Shown: piece after piece, positions 42,192 to 50,395 of the stretch
Position numbering within the stretch: position 1 is the stretch's first letter
How the letters are laid out: every line of letters begins with the position of its first letter
From: Streptomyces griseocarneus
Lineage (GTDB): Bacteria > Actinomycetota > Actinomycetes > Streptomycetales > Streptomycetaceae
Reading direction: 5' to 3'
DNA: 64,000 nt
Assembly: GCA_003674045.1 (NCBI GenBank)
Contig: PENC01000003.1
Coordinates: 1-64,000, forward strand
The notes under the pieces: generated by a model
The model's input: only the letters and a program-made list of their open reading frames with translations
Database searches by the model: none
Told to the model about the DNA's origin: nothing
Translations under genes and position numbers: made by a program

Positions 42192-42917
42192 TCATCCGTT
42201 GCGCAGCGCCGATGCCGGGCGGGCCGGTTCCACCGCCAGCTGCCGGTGCAGGGTGACGACGAGGGCGGCGACGGCGAGTGCCACGGTGCCCAGTGCGCCG
42301 CTGAGGCCCAGGTGCGTCATGGCGGTGACGCCCACCGCGGCACCCGCACAGGTGGCACCGATGATCCCCAGTCGGCGCAGCAGTTGCACGGAGGACGCGG
42401 AGCCGGCGCAGATGTCGTGCAGCAGGGCGATCAGGGCGCCGGTGAGGGCGAAGGTCGCCTGGAGCTCGGGGACGGCCAGGCTGCGCAGGGCCGCGCACCG
42501 CATGCCCATGGTCACGGCCAGCACGGTGACCACGGTGTTCCGGCCCGCGACGGCGTGCGGGACGGTGCTGATCACCGCCGCGGTCAGCAGCAGCGTGGTC
42601 TCCAGGAGCAGCACGGCCGTGAACCAGCGGCCGGAGTCGGCCCCCTGCCGTCTTCGCGCCGCGCGAGCCGTCGACGTCACCCCGGCGACGAAGCCGAGGA
42701 CGGCCAGCACCGGGGCCAGTTCCGTGAAGTGCGGCGCGCCGCCGAGGGCGAACCCGAAGGTGATGACATTTCCGGTCATCATGCCGACGAAGACCTGTCC
42801 GAGGCCCAGGAAGCTGATGGCGTCCAGCATTCCTCCGGTCGCCGTCAGCAGCACGATCACCGTGGGCAGGGGGTCCTTGCACCCCTGGGCGCGGGAAAGG
42901 AACTTGGGGCGCTGCAC
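42192..42917 (-). CDS. DUF1275 (YoaK-like) membrane protein
   Basis: An integral membrane protein of about 241 residues with six hydrophobic segments, opening with the family signature LLTATGGMLDAISFLGLGQVF and TGNVITFGFALG. The function of DUF1275 proteins is not established; some are thought to be transporters. I prefer the GTG at 42917, which has GGAG six bases ahead, over longer in-frame starts up to 43046 whose product would begin with an atypical basic stretch. The 231-base gap beyond it holds nothing recognisable. Confidence 0.85.
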   Translation of the reverse strand: MQRPKFLSRAQGCKDPLPTVIVLLTATGGMLDAISFLGLGQVFVGMMTGNVITFGFALGGAPHFTELAPVLAVLGFVAGVTSTARAARRRQGADSGRWFTAVLLLETTLLLTAAVISTVPHAVAGRNTVVTVLAVTMGMRCAALRSLAVPELQATFALTGALIALLHDICAGSASSVQLLRRLGIIGATCAGAAVGVTAMTHLGLSGALGTVALAVAALVVTLHRQLAVEPARPASALRNG

Positions 42918-43148
42918 GACATACTCCAAAGCAGTAGCGGGCGCTGGGGGACCGGCTCGTCCGAGCCGTCCGCAAAAGGCAGAAAGGCCCTGACTGGCGG
43001 GCCTTCTCACACAAACGATCTTCCTTGTGGGCCGGTCGCCCCGCAACCCCGCCCAGTGCTATCGCGCCAAATACCGGGACAGCGCCGCGCACGGGTTTAC
43101 CGGCCGGAAAAGCGGAATCCGTGGACGCGCGACGGAATACCTTTTCGG

Positions 43149-44015
43149 TCAACTGATTGCGGTGGCCATTCTGATCGCCTCGGCAAATCGGGCCGGGGCC
43201 TCCACCGGGACGAAGTGACCGATGCCGTCGGCGAATTCGACGGTGACGTCCGTGAAGAAGTCGCCGAGCCGGTCCGACCACGCCCGGGGGAACAGCGGGT
43301 CGTGCTCCGGCCAGAGCACGGACGTCGGGACGGCGATCCGGTCCTCCCGGGCGGGCGGCTTCTCGGCCAGGGACACGGCGACCGCGCCCGCTCCCGCCCG
43401 GTACCAGGCGATGGAGGCCGTGAAGGCGCCCGGAGAGCCGTAGGCGGACACGAGGTGGTGCAGGGCCGCCTCGTCCAGGGCGAACTCCGGCCCGGACCAG
43501 TGGGACCAGAAGTGCGTGAGATAGTCGCGCACCGCCGAGGGTCTCCCGTCGAGGAGCCGTTCGGCCAGCGGGAGCCGGTGGAACGAGTGGTACCAGAACT
43601 CCCGCTGCGCCGCGGGGGCGAGGACGCGGTCCCCGATCCCGGGCAGCGGCGGGGAGACCACCAGCGCCCGCACCCGCTCCGGGTGGTCGCGGGCGACCGC
43701 CTGCGCGATGCGGCTGCCGATGTCGTACCCGGCCAGAACGGCGCTCCCGAGGTCCAGTTCGTCGATCAGCCCGACCACGCTGCGGGCCTGCGCCGCGGCA
43801 CTGTACTGCTGCACGTCCTGCGGCGTGTGCTTGTCGGAATCGCCGAACCCCCGCAGGTCCGGGACGACGACCTGGTACGTCCCGTCCAGCAGCGGGACGA
43901 CGCCCCGGTAGTCGGTGCGGTCGCCCGGCCAGCCGTGCAGCAGCACCACCGGCGTACCCGAGCCCGAGCGGTCGTAGCCGAGCCGGAACCCGTCCACCGC
44001 AGAGCCGTACGGCAT
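43149..44015 (-). CDS. Epoxide hydrolase/dehalogenase-like alpha/beta hydrolase
   Basis: A 288-residue alpha/beta hydrolase. LLHGWPGDRTDY carries the oxyanion HGxP motif, the nucleophile elbow GYDIGS has Asp rather than Ser, and the catalytic histidine is in GIGHFVP. An Asp nucleophile is typical of epoxide hydrolases and haloalkane or fluoroacetate dehalogenases. The physiological substrate is unknown. It is transcribed away from the CapA gene and stands alone. Confidence 0.87.
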   Translation of the reverse strand: MPYGSAVDGFRLGYDRSGSGTPVVLLHGWPGDRTDYRGVVPLLDGTYQVVVPDLRGFGDSDKHTPQDVQQYSAAAQARSVVGLIDELDLGSAVLAGYDIGSRIAQAVARDHPERVRALVVSPPLPGIGDRVLAPAAQREFWYHSFHRLPLAERLLDGRPSAVRDYLTHFWSHWSGPEFALDEAALHHLVSAYGSPGAFTASIAWYRAGAGAVAVSLAEKPPAREDRIAVPTSVLWPEHDPLFPRAWSDRLGDFFTDVTVEFADGIGHFVPVEAPARFAEAIRMATAIS

Positions 44016-44141
44016 CGCTGCCTCCCGCGATCGGCTGTCTCACCCGTCGTGTCCACGCTACGGCGCCGCGGGGCGGATGTCCGGACGGCCCGTGCCCGGC
44101 GCCGGCCTGCCGGGGCCGGGCGGCGGTCCTACGCTGGGAGT

Positions 44142-45266
44142 GTGCCTGGGGAGCCGGTGACGCTGTTCCTCTGCGGCGACGTGATGCTCGGCCGCGGGGT
44201 CGACCAGATCCTTCCGTACCCCGGTGACCCGGCGCTGCGCGAGGCCTGGGTCCGCGACGCCCGCGACTACGTGACGCTCGCGGAGGCGGCGAACGGCCCG
44301 ATTCCCCGCCCCGTCGGCTTCACCTGGCCCTGGGGCGACGCGCTGGCCGCCCTGGACGAGGCCCGGCCCGACGTGCGGGTGGTGAACCTGGAGACCAGCG
44401 TCACGCGCAGCGACGCGTTCGCCCCGGGCAAGGGCATCCACTACCGGATGACCCCCGACAACCTGCCTTGCCTGACCGCCGTCCGCCCGGACGTCTGCGT
44501 CCTGGCGAACAACCACGTCCTGGACTTCGGACGGCGCGGGCTGGAGGAGACCCTCGACAGCCTGGACGGCGCCGGGATCGCGACGGCGGGCGCGGGCCGG
44601 ACCGCGGCCCTCGCGCGGGCGCCCGCGATCGTCCCGCTGACCGGGCACCGCCGGGTGCTGCTGTACTCCTTCGGCATGCCGTCCAGCGGTATCCCGTGGG
44701 ACTGGGCGGCGACCGGCGAACGCTCCGGGGTGAACTTCGTGGCGAGGTTCTCGCGGGCCGCGGCGGACGACGTCACCAGCCGCATACGGGAGCGGAAGCG
44801 GCCCGGCGACATCGCCGTCGTCTCCGTGCACTGGGGCTCCAACTGGGGCTACGCCGTCCCCCCGGACGACGTCCGCTTCGCGCACGCGCTCGTCGACGGC
44901 GGCGCGGACCTCGTGCACGGGCACTCCTCGCACCACCCCCGCCCCATGGAGGTCTACCGGGGCAGGCTCGTCCTCTACGGCTGCGGCGACCTCGTCGACG
45001 ACTACGAGGGCATCACCGGCTACGAGCGCTACCGTGACGACCTGCGGCTGCTCCACCTCGTCCGGGTGGACCCCGGCACCGGCCGGACCACCGATGTCAG
45101 GATGACGCCCCTCCGGGCCCGGCGGCTGCGGCTGCTGCACGCCACACCGGACGACGCCGCGTGGCTGCGGGCCGTCCTCGACCGCGCCTGCCGGGACTTC
45201 GGCGCACGGGTCGCCCGCGAGCCCGACAACACGCTCACGCTCCACTGGACGCGCGACGAGCCCTGA
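44142..45266 (+). CDS. CapA-family protein (metallophosphatase fold)
   Basis: A protein of about 374 residues of the CapA/PgsA family. LFLCGDVMLGRGVDQ is the N-terminal metal-binding motif, with VNLETSVT, LANNHVLDFGRRG and VHWGSNWG further on, and VHGHSSHHP near the C-terminus. CapA proteins take part in poly-gamma-glutamate or capsule biosynthesis and have a metallophosphoesterase-like fold. There is no signal peptide and no capB/capC beside it, so the role here is open. The start is either GTG 44142 or GTG 44157; both have a ribosome site close by. Confidence 0.85.
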   Translation: MPGEPVTLFLCGDVMLGRGVDQILPYPGDPALREAWVRDARDYVTLAEAANGPIPRPVGFTWPWGDALAALDEARPDVRVVNLETSVTRSDAFAPGKGIHYRMTPDNLPCLTAVRPDVCVLANNHVLDFGRRGLEETLDSLDGAGIATAGAGRTAALARAPAIVPLTGHRRVLLYSFGMPSSGIPWDWAATGERSGVNFVARFSRAAADDVTSRIRERKRPGDIAVVSVHWGSNWGYAVPPDDVRFAHALVDGGADLVHGHSSHHPRPMEVYRGRLVLYGCGDLVDDYEGITGYERYRDDLRLLHLVRVDPGTGRTTDVRMTPLRARRLRLLHATPDDAAWLRAVLDRACRDFGARVAREPDNTLTLHWTRDEP

Positions 45267-45275
45267 CCGTGACCG

Positions 45276-45294
45276 GCCCCGTGCCTCACGGGGC
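45276..45294. terminator. Hairpin between capA-like and VOC genes
   Basis: Perfect GCCCCGTG / CACGGGGC stem with a three-base loop. It sits between two convergent genes and overlaps the stop codon of the VOC gene. Confidence 0.65.
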
Positions 45295-46068
45295 AGCGGG
45301 CCGGCGGAGCGCCACCGTGGCGCCGAAGGGGTCGTTGACCATGGCCAGGCGGCCGAAGCCCGGAGTGTCCATGGGGGAGAAGAGTTCCGTCGCGCCTTGG
45401 CCGGTCGCCGTCGCGAACGCGGCGTCGCAGTCGGCGACCGCGAAGTACGGGTGCCACTCGGACGCCGAGCCCGCGTCCAGATGGACCTGCTGGAGCTGCA
45501 GGATGCCGCCATGGCTCCGCTCCTGCCCGCCGCCCGCGGGGGAGACGACGGTGTAGTCGACCCCGCCCATCGGCACGTCCCGCGTCTCCCACGAGAACAC
45601 GGCGCGGTAGAAGTCCTCCGCCCGGGCGGAGTCGGTGGTGTACAGCTCGGTCCACGAGAGGGCGTTCTCCTCCGTGACCACGTCCAGGCCGGGCCTGTCG
45701 CGCGGCTGCCACACACCGAAGTCGGCGCCGGTGGGGTCGGTGAAGTGGGCCATGCGCCCGGCGGTGGAGACGTCCATGGGCATGACCGTGACCGTGCCGC
45801 CCGCCTGCCTCACGGCCTCGGCGGTGGCGTCCGCGTCCGGCGTGTGGAAGTACACCGTCCAGGTCGCCGTGGAGTCCTCGCCGCCCGGGCCGACACCGGC
45901 CACCGTCCTGCCGTCGCGGAGGAAGAAACCGTAGCCTCCCGCCTCGGGGCCGGCCGACTGGAACGTCCAGCCGAACAGGCCGCGGTAGAAGGCGACGGCC
46001 GCGTCGGTGTCCGGGACGGCGAGGTCGAGCCAGTCGGGGGCACCGGGGACGAACGGCGTCGTGAGCAT
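45286..46068 (-). CDS. VOC-family protein, two glyoxalase-like domains
   Basis: A 260-residue protein with two vicinal-oxygen-chelate domains: WLDLAVPDTDAAVAFYRGLFGW begins the first (split in halves FYRGLFGW and MAHFTDPTGADFGVWQ) and ELYTTDSARAEDFYRAVFSW the second, ending with MVNDPFGATVAL. Such proteins are often called glyoxalase or hydroxylase (LAP-like) proteins and may bind drugs or metals. The ATG at 46068 has GAAGGA upstream. The substrate is unknown. Confidence 0.88.
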   Translation of the reverse strand: MLTTPFVPGAPDWLDLAVPDTDAAVAFYRGLFGWTFQSAGPEAGGYGFFLRDGRTVAGVGPGGEDSTATWTVYFHTPDADATAEAVRQAGGTVTVMPMDVSTAGRMAHFTDPTGADFGVWQPRDRPGLDVVTEENALSWTELYTTDSARAEDFYRAVFSWETRDVPMGGVDYTVVSPAGGGQERSHGGILQLQQVHLDAGSASEWHPYFAVADCDAAFATATGQGATELFSPMDTPGFGRLAMVNDPFGATVALRRPAAP

Positions 46069-46187
46069 GAGGGTCCATCCTTCCACGGGCGCGTGCGCGG
46101 GCCCGCGCCTCTGGTGTGCGGGGCGCTGTCCAGCATGCCAGGACCGCGTCGTCCACCGGCGCCAAGAACTCCCGACCGTGCCGACGA

Positions 46188-46364
46188 CTAGGCCGATGGT
46201 GTGCGACGGATCGGTGTGCCCATCGCCTGGAGGACCGGGCTGTCCAGCGAACCGGCGGCGATACGGCGGACGATCTCCCGCGGGGACACGCGGAGACGGA
46301 CACCGGGCACGACGGTGCGCGGCCGCACCGGGTGGGTCTGGAAGAAGGTGGTGAGGACGGACAT
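46188..46364 (-). CDS. Small basic protein of unknown function (58 residues)
   Basis: A 58-residue frame with strong G/C bias in third positions. The product begins MSVLTTFFQTHPVRPRTVVPG and contains VSPREIVRRIAAGSLDSPVL. The ribosome site GGAGG lies nine bases before the ATG. I do not recognise the family. The site GGAGG-TGT-CCTCC just ahead of the start can fold so that the ribosome site is paired, hinting at translational control. The gene is separated from the VOC gene by about 120 bases. Confidence 0.55.
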   Translation of the reverse strand: MSVLTTFFQTHPVRPRTVVPGVRLRVSPREIVRRIAAGSLDSPVLQAMGTPIRRTPSA

Positions 46365-46815
46365 GGGAGGACACCTCCGTGAACGGGGCAGGGGGTCTGG
46401 TCACCCTGCGGAGAACCGGCCGAGCGGGCCGGGGACGTCACGCGAGACCGCCGAAGAGCCGGGTACGGCAGACGGAAGCGGTCGTGCGGCACGTGGGAAA
46501 CGCACATCTGACGGTGCGTGAGGAACTGGAAGCCCGCCCGCTACCCGGGAGCCGGGGAGACGAGCAGATTCCAGCGCGCCGAAGACGGGGCCACACGCGC
46601 ACGGATGCGGAAGCGGGCGCGGTGCGGGGCGCCGCGATGGTCGTCACGATGATCGTCCATGGCCCTCGCCCCCTTCCGGCCGAACACGCTGTGCGATGTC
46701 GTGTCAGCGTTTGATGTCGTGCCAGCCTAGCCCTCCGCGTACGTGACGAGGAGGGTGAGAGCGGGCAATTGATTCATCCTTGACGCCCGGTAACGCCCGA
46801 TGGGTCACCGATGGG
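46365..46815. other. Intergenic stretch with at most one tiny gene
   Basis: This 450-base stretch between the 58-residue gene and the alpha/beta hydrolase has no conventional gene. It becomes less GC-rich at about 46690-46780, which may hold promoters. One possible 39-codon gene is listed separately. Confidence 0.5.
46541..46660 (-). CDS. Possible very small protein (39 residues)
   Basis: ATG at 46660 preceded by GGAAGGGGGCGAGGGCC and ending in TAG. The product starts MDDHRDDHRGAPHRARFRIR and is rich in His and Arg. Codon bias is moderate and no family is recognised, so this is a weak call. It lies upstream of the 58-residue gene on the same strand. Confidence 0.3.
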   Translation of the reverse strand: MDDHRDDHRGAPHRARFRIRARVAPSSARWNLLVSPAPG

Positions 46816-47514
46816 TCACCCCGCTCGCGCACCGCCGGGAGCGGGCATGTGGCCCGCGAACCAGTCCCGCGCGAGCTCGGTGACCGTCTCCAGCGCACCG
46901 GGCTCCTCGAAGAGATGTGTGGCCCCCGGGACGACGGCGAGCCTGTTCTCGCAGCGCAGGTGCTCCTGCGCGCGGCGGTTGAGGTCGAGCACGACGTCGT
47001 CGGCGCCGCCCACGATCAGCAGCGTGGGCGCCGTCACCGCCCACAGCCGCGCGGTGGCCATGTCGGGCCTGCCGCCCCGGGAGACGACGGCGGCGATGTC
47101 CGCGCCCGGCTCGGCGGCCGCCCACAGCGCGGCGGCCGCGCCCGTGCTGGCGCCGAAGTACCCGACCGGGAGCCCCTCCGCCGCGGGCTCGTCCCGCAGC
47201 CAGGACGTGGCGTCCGAGAGGCGGTGGGCCAGCAGCGTGGTGTCGAAGACGTTCCTGCGGTTGTCCGCCTCCTCCTCGGTGAGCAGGTCGAACAGCAGGG
47301 TGCCGAGGCCGGCGCCGCCCAGGCCCACGGCCACGGCGCGGTTGCGCGGGCTGCGGCGGCTGCTGCCGCTGCCGTGCGCGAACACCACGATCCCGTGCGC
47401 GCCGCGCGGCACGGCCAGCTCCCCGTCCAGCAACGTGGGACCGGCACGTACGCGCACGTCACGGCTGTCGGGCCGCGCGGCCCCGGGGGCCTGCGCGTGG
47501 GGGGTCCGATTCAT
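46816..47514 (-). CDS. Alpha/beta hydrolase, dienelactone hydrolase family
   Basis: A protein of about 232 residues. VVFAHGSGSSRRSPRNRAVA contains the oxyanion region, GYFGASTGAAAAL the Ser nucleophile, ADDVV the Asp and GATHLFEEPGAL the His. Proteins of this group are often fused or linked to phosphoribosyltransferases and stress genes in Streptomyces. The start is ATG 47514 or 47523. It lies close to the Hsp20 gene on the same strand, suggesting a stress-related unit; the substrate is unknown. Confidence 0.85.
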   Translation of the reverse strand: MNRTPHAQAPGAARPDSRDVRVRAGPTLLDGELAVPRGAHGIVVFAHGSGSSRRSPRNRAVAVGLGGAGLGTLLFDLLTEEEADNRRNVFDTTLLAHRLSDATSWLRDEPAAEGLPVGYFGASTGAAAALWAAAEPGADIAAVVSRGGRPDMATARLWAVTAPTLLIVGGADDVVLDLNRRAQEHLRCENRLAVVPGATHLFEEPGALETVTELARDWFAGHMPAPGGARAG

Positions 47515-47573
47515 CTCCCGCACCTCCTCATAGGCATGCGGTACGCGACGCCGCCGCCGGTCGGCCCCCGCGG

Positions 47574-48008
47574 TCAGCCGGCGCGCCGGACGCGCACGCT
47601 GCGCGTGCTCAGCCTCGGCTCGGCCGGCCGCCGCACGGTCACCGTGAGGATGCCGTCGCGGTACTCGGCCTCGGGTTCCTCGTCCGGGACCGGGAACGGC
47701 AGCCGGACCGTCCGCTCGAAGGAGCCGTAGCGGAACTCCGAATGCCGTTTGCTCTCCGTGCGCTCGGTGTGCTCGGCCCGGACGGTCAGGGTGTCGCCCT
47801 CGACCGTGATGCTGATGTCCTTCTCCGGGTCCACGCCCGGCAGCTGGGCACGCAAGACGTACGTCCCGTCACCCTCCAGCACCTCGATGGGGATGACGTG
47901 CGCGTCCCCGCGTCCCCACTCCACCGGCAGCTCGGGGAACCCCGCCCCCAGCCACTCCAGCAGCTCCGGCAGCCCGGACCGGCGCCTGGATACCGACGAG
48001 CCGGTCAT
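47574..48008 (-). CDS. Hsp20/alpha-crystallin family small heat shock protein
   Basis: A 144-residue chaperone with the alpha-crystallin domain (about 40-135): VLRAQLPGVDPEKDISITVEG, then RSEFRYGSFERTVRLP-like SEFRYGSFERTVRLPFPV and YRDGILTVTVRRP. It would hold unfolded proteins under stress. The ATG at 48008 follows AAGGAGG. Some Streptomyces hsp genes are controlled by RheA or HspR; no clear operator is seen here. Confidence 0.92.
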   Translation of the reverse strand: MTGSSVSRRRSGLPELLEWLGAGFPELPVEWGRGDAHVIPIEVLEGDGTYVLRAQLPGVDPEKDISITVEGDTLTVRAEHTERTESKRHSEFRYGSFERTVRLPFPVPDEEPEAEYRDGILTVTVRRPAEPRLSTRSVRVRRAG

Positions 48009-48195
48009 GACGGCCTCCTTTCCCGGCGTGCCGGCGGCACCGCGCCGCCGGTCACCGTGTCGGTGCTCCCTGCTCTCCCTCCAGCATCGCGCAGCCCGCG
48101 CGCCCGGGCCCGCGGGATCATGCCCGGCAGCGCCCCGGACGACGGGTACCGTGCACGCAGGACGCATCCGTACGACGACGGAGGACACGACGACC

Positions 48196-49368
48196 ATGCC
48201 CACGGCGGACGACGCACCCGAGATCGTGAGCAGCGAGCCCGGCTCGTTCGCCCGGGGCGTCTGGGCCGAACGCCACCCCGCGCTCGTCCGGCAGGTCCGC
48301 GACGCCTCCCCGTACGGCCCCGCGCAGCACCGCGCCCTCGACGCGCTGCTCGCCGAGATCGCCGACGGCGTGATCGAACCGCTCGCCCCGGACGCCCACG
48401 ACCACGACCGCTGGCGGGCCTGGGGGCGCGGGCACTACGGCACGTCCTGGTTCGACGCGCCCTTCCTCTGGGCCGAGAGCTACTTCTACCGCAGGCTGCT
48501 CGGAGCCGTCGGCTACTTCACCCCCGGCCCGTGGCAGGGCGTCGACCCCTTCGCCCCGTTCAAGCAGGCGGAACTCGCCGGTCCGGCGGTCGACGGCGAA
48601 CTGGCCGCACTCGACGCCCTCGCCGACCCCGCCCCCGGCGAGCGCGAGCGCGCCCTCCTGCACGCCTCGCTCTGGGGCAACCGCGCCGACCTGGGCTTCC
48701 GTATCACCTCGGGCCGCACGCACGAGGAGGGCGCGGGCCGGCCCCTCCTCGTCGACGACAGCGACCGGCTCTGGTCCCTGCTCCCCGAGGGAGCGGCCGC
48801 CACGGTGCACCTCGTAGCGGACAACGCCGGGCCCGAGCTCGTCCCCGACCTCGTCCTCCTCGACCACCTCCTCCATCACGGCCGGGCCGCCCGCGCGGTC
48901 CTGCACGTCAAGCCGTGCCCGTACTACGTCTCCGACGCGACCACCACGGACGTCGTCGACGCCCTGCGCCGCCTCCGCCGGGCGGACGGGCAGGCCGCCA
49001 CGGCCGGCACGCGCCTGTGGTCCGCCCTGGCCGACGGACGGCTGGAGGTACGCGCGCACGCGTTCTTCTGCGCCCCGCTGCCGTACGACGCGATGCCCGA
49101 CGACCTGCGGCGGGAGTTCGCGGACGGCACGGTGACCCTGCTGAAGGGCGACCTCAACTACCGCCGCCTCGTCGGTGACCGGCACTGGCCCGCCACGACG
49201 CCGTTCGCCGGCCGCACCGCCTTCTTCCCCGGTCCCGTCGCGGCCTTGCGCACCCTCAAGTCCGACGTGGTCGTCGGCCTCGACGCGCGCACGCTGAGCA
49301 CCCTGGAGGACAGCGGACGGCCGTGGCGGACCAGCGGCACGCACGCGGTGATCCAAGTGAGCGGTTGA
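48196..49368 (+). CDS. ARMT1-like damage-control phosphatase (DUF89)
   Basis: A 390-residue DUF89 protein. Family motifs are VADNAGPEL (metal-binding Asp-Asn), VLHVKPCPYYVSDATTTDV and LLKGDLNYRRL. DUF89 proteins are metal-dependent phosphatases that remove phosphate from damaged or side-product sugar phosphates and other metabolites. I chose the ATG at 48196; longer frames extend into non-coding sequence. The gene diverges from hsp20 and is followed 52 bases later by the oxygenase. Confidence 0.88.
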   Translation: MPTADDAPEIVSSEPGSFARGVWAERHPALVRQVRDASPYGPAQHRALDALLAEIADGVIEPLAPDAHDHDRWRAWGRGHYGTSWFDAPFLWAESYFYRRLLGAVGYFTPGPWQGVDPFAPFKQAELAGPAVDGELAALDALADPAPGERERALLHASLWGNRADLGFRITSGRTHEEGAGRPLLVDDSDRLWSLLPEGAAATVHLVADNAGPELVPDLVLLDHLLHHGRAARAVLHVKPCPYYVSDATTTDVVDALRRLRRADGQAATAGTRLWSALADGRLEVRAHAFFCAPLPYDAMPDDLRREFADGTVTLLKGDLNYRRLVGDRHWPATTPFAGRTAFFPGPVAALRTLKSDVVVGLDARTLSTLEDSGRPWRTSGTHAVIQVSG

Positions 49369-49420
49369 ACCGGCAAGCAGTTCAGGCGAGTAGTCCGGGC
49401 GAGCAGTTCAAGGAGGCGCG

Positions 49421-50377
49421 GTGTCCATTCCCACGATCGACCTCGGCACATGGCGGCACGGGTCCGGGCGGGACCGCGCCGACCTGGCCCGCACGGTTGA
49501 CGACGCCCTCGGGACCGCCGGGTTCCTGCTGGTCACCGGGCACGGCGTGGACGCGCCGCTGCGCACCGGCATCCGGGACGCCGCCCGCGGCTTCTTCCGG
49601 CTCCCGGAGGAGACCAAGGCCCCGTACGCCGTACGGGTCGGCGGGCGCGGCTGGCTGCGGCAGGGCGCGGAGGCGAACGCCTACGCCGAGGGCACACCGA
49701 GCCCGCCCGACCTGAAGGAGTCCTGGTCCTTCGTCTCCGACGAGCCGACCGGCGACCCCGCCGTGGACGCCGAGTGGTTCCGGCCGAACGTGTGGCCCGC
49801 CGAGGTGCCGGAGCTGCGGCCGCTGGTCGAGCGGTACGCGACGCGGATGCGGGAGCTGTCCGACCTGCTCCTGGAACTGCTGGCCGCGGCCCTCGGCGCG
49901 CCCCCGGACCTCTTCACCCGCCATACCGGGCATCCCACCTGGGGCTTCAACATCAACTGGTACCCGGGGACGGATGTGGTGGGCACCCCGGAGCCGGGCC
50001 AGTTCCGGATCGGCCCGCACACCGACTTCGGCACCGTGACGGTCCTCGACCGGCAGCAGGGCAAGGGCGGCCTGCAGGTGTTCACCGACGCGGACGGCTG
50101 GCGGGACGCGCCCCACGACCCCGAGGCCCTCACCGTGAACATCGGTGACCTGATGGCCCGCTGGACCGGCGACCGCTGGCGCTCGGGCCGCCACCGGGTG
50201 CTGCCGCCCCAGCCCGACGCGCCCACGGAGGAGCTGATGTCCCTGGTGTACTTCTACGAGTGCGACCCGGGCACCCGCGTCGAGACGCTGCCCCCGCCGA
50301 TCGGCCGGGTCGCGTACGAACCGGTCGACTCGCACGTCTATCTGCGGGCGAAGCTGGAGGCCATCAGCGTCGACTGA
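49421..50377 (+). CDS. 2-oxoglutarate/Fe(II)-dependent oxygenase, isopenicillin N synthase-like
   Basis: A 318-residue enzyme. The N-terminal DIOX_N region has PTIDLGTW and AGFLLVTGHGV. The iron-binding HxD is in GPHTDFGTVTVL and the distal His in SGRHRVL. It oxidises an unknown small molecule. The GTG start follows AAGGAGG. A short imperfect repeat AGCAGTTCAGG/AGCAGTTCAAGG lies just upstream. It faces the SpoIIE-like gene with an 18-base gap. Confidence 0.9.
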   Translation: MSIPTIDLGTWRHGSGRDRADLARTVDDALGTAGFLLVTGHGVDAPLRTGIRDAARGFFRLPEETKAPYAVRVGGRGWLRQGAEANAYAEGTPSPPDLKESWSFVSDEPTGDPAVDAEWFRPNVWPAEVPELRPLVERYATRMRELSDLLLELLAAALGAPPDLFTRHTGHPTWGFNINWYPGTDVVGTPEPGQFRIGPHTDFGTVTVLDRQQGKGGLQVFTDADGWRDAPHDPEALTVNIGDLMARWTGDRWRSGRHRVLPPQPDAPTEELMSLVYFYECDPGTRVETLPPPIGRVAYEPVDSHVYLRAKLEAISVD

Positions 50378-50395
50378 GACGATCCCGGCGGATTG

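Noticed and set aside
46201..46521. A 106-residue plus-strand protein
   Set aside because: It is very rich in Arg/Gly with no structure, and it overlaps the better minus-strand 58-residue gene that has a ribosome site.
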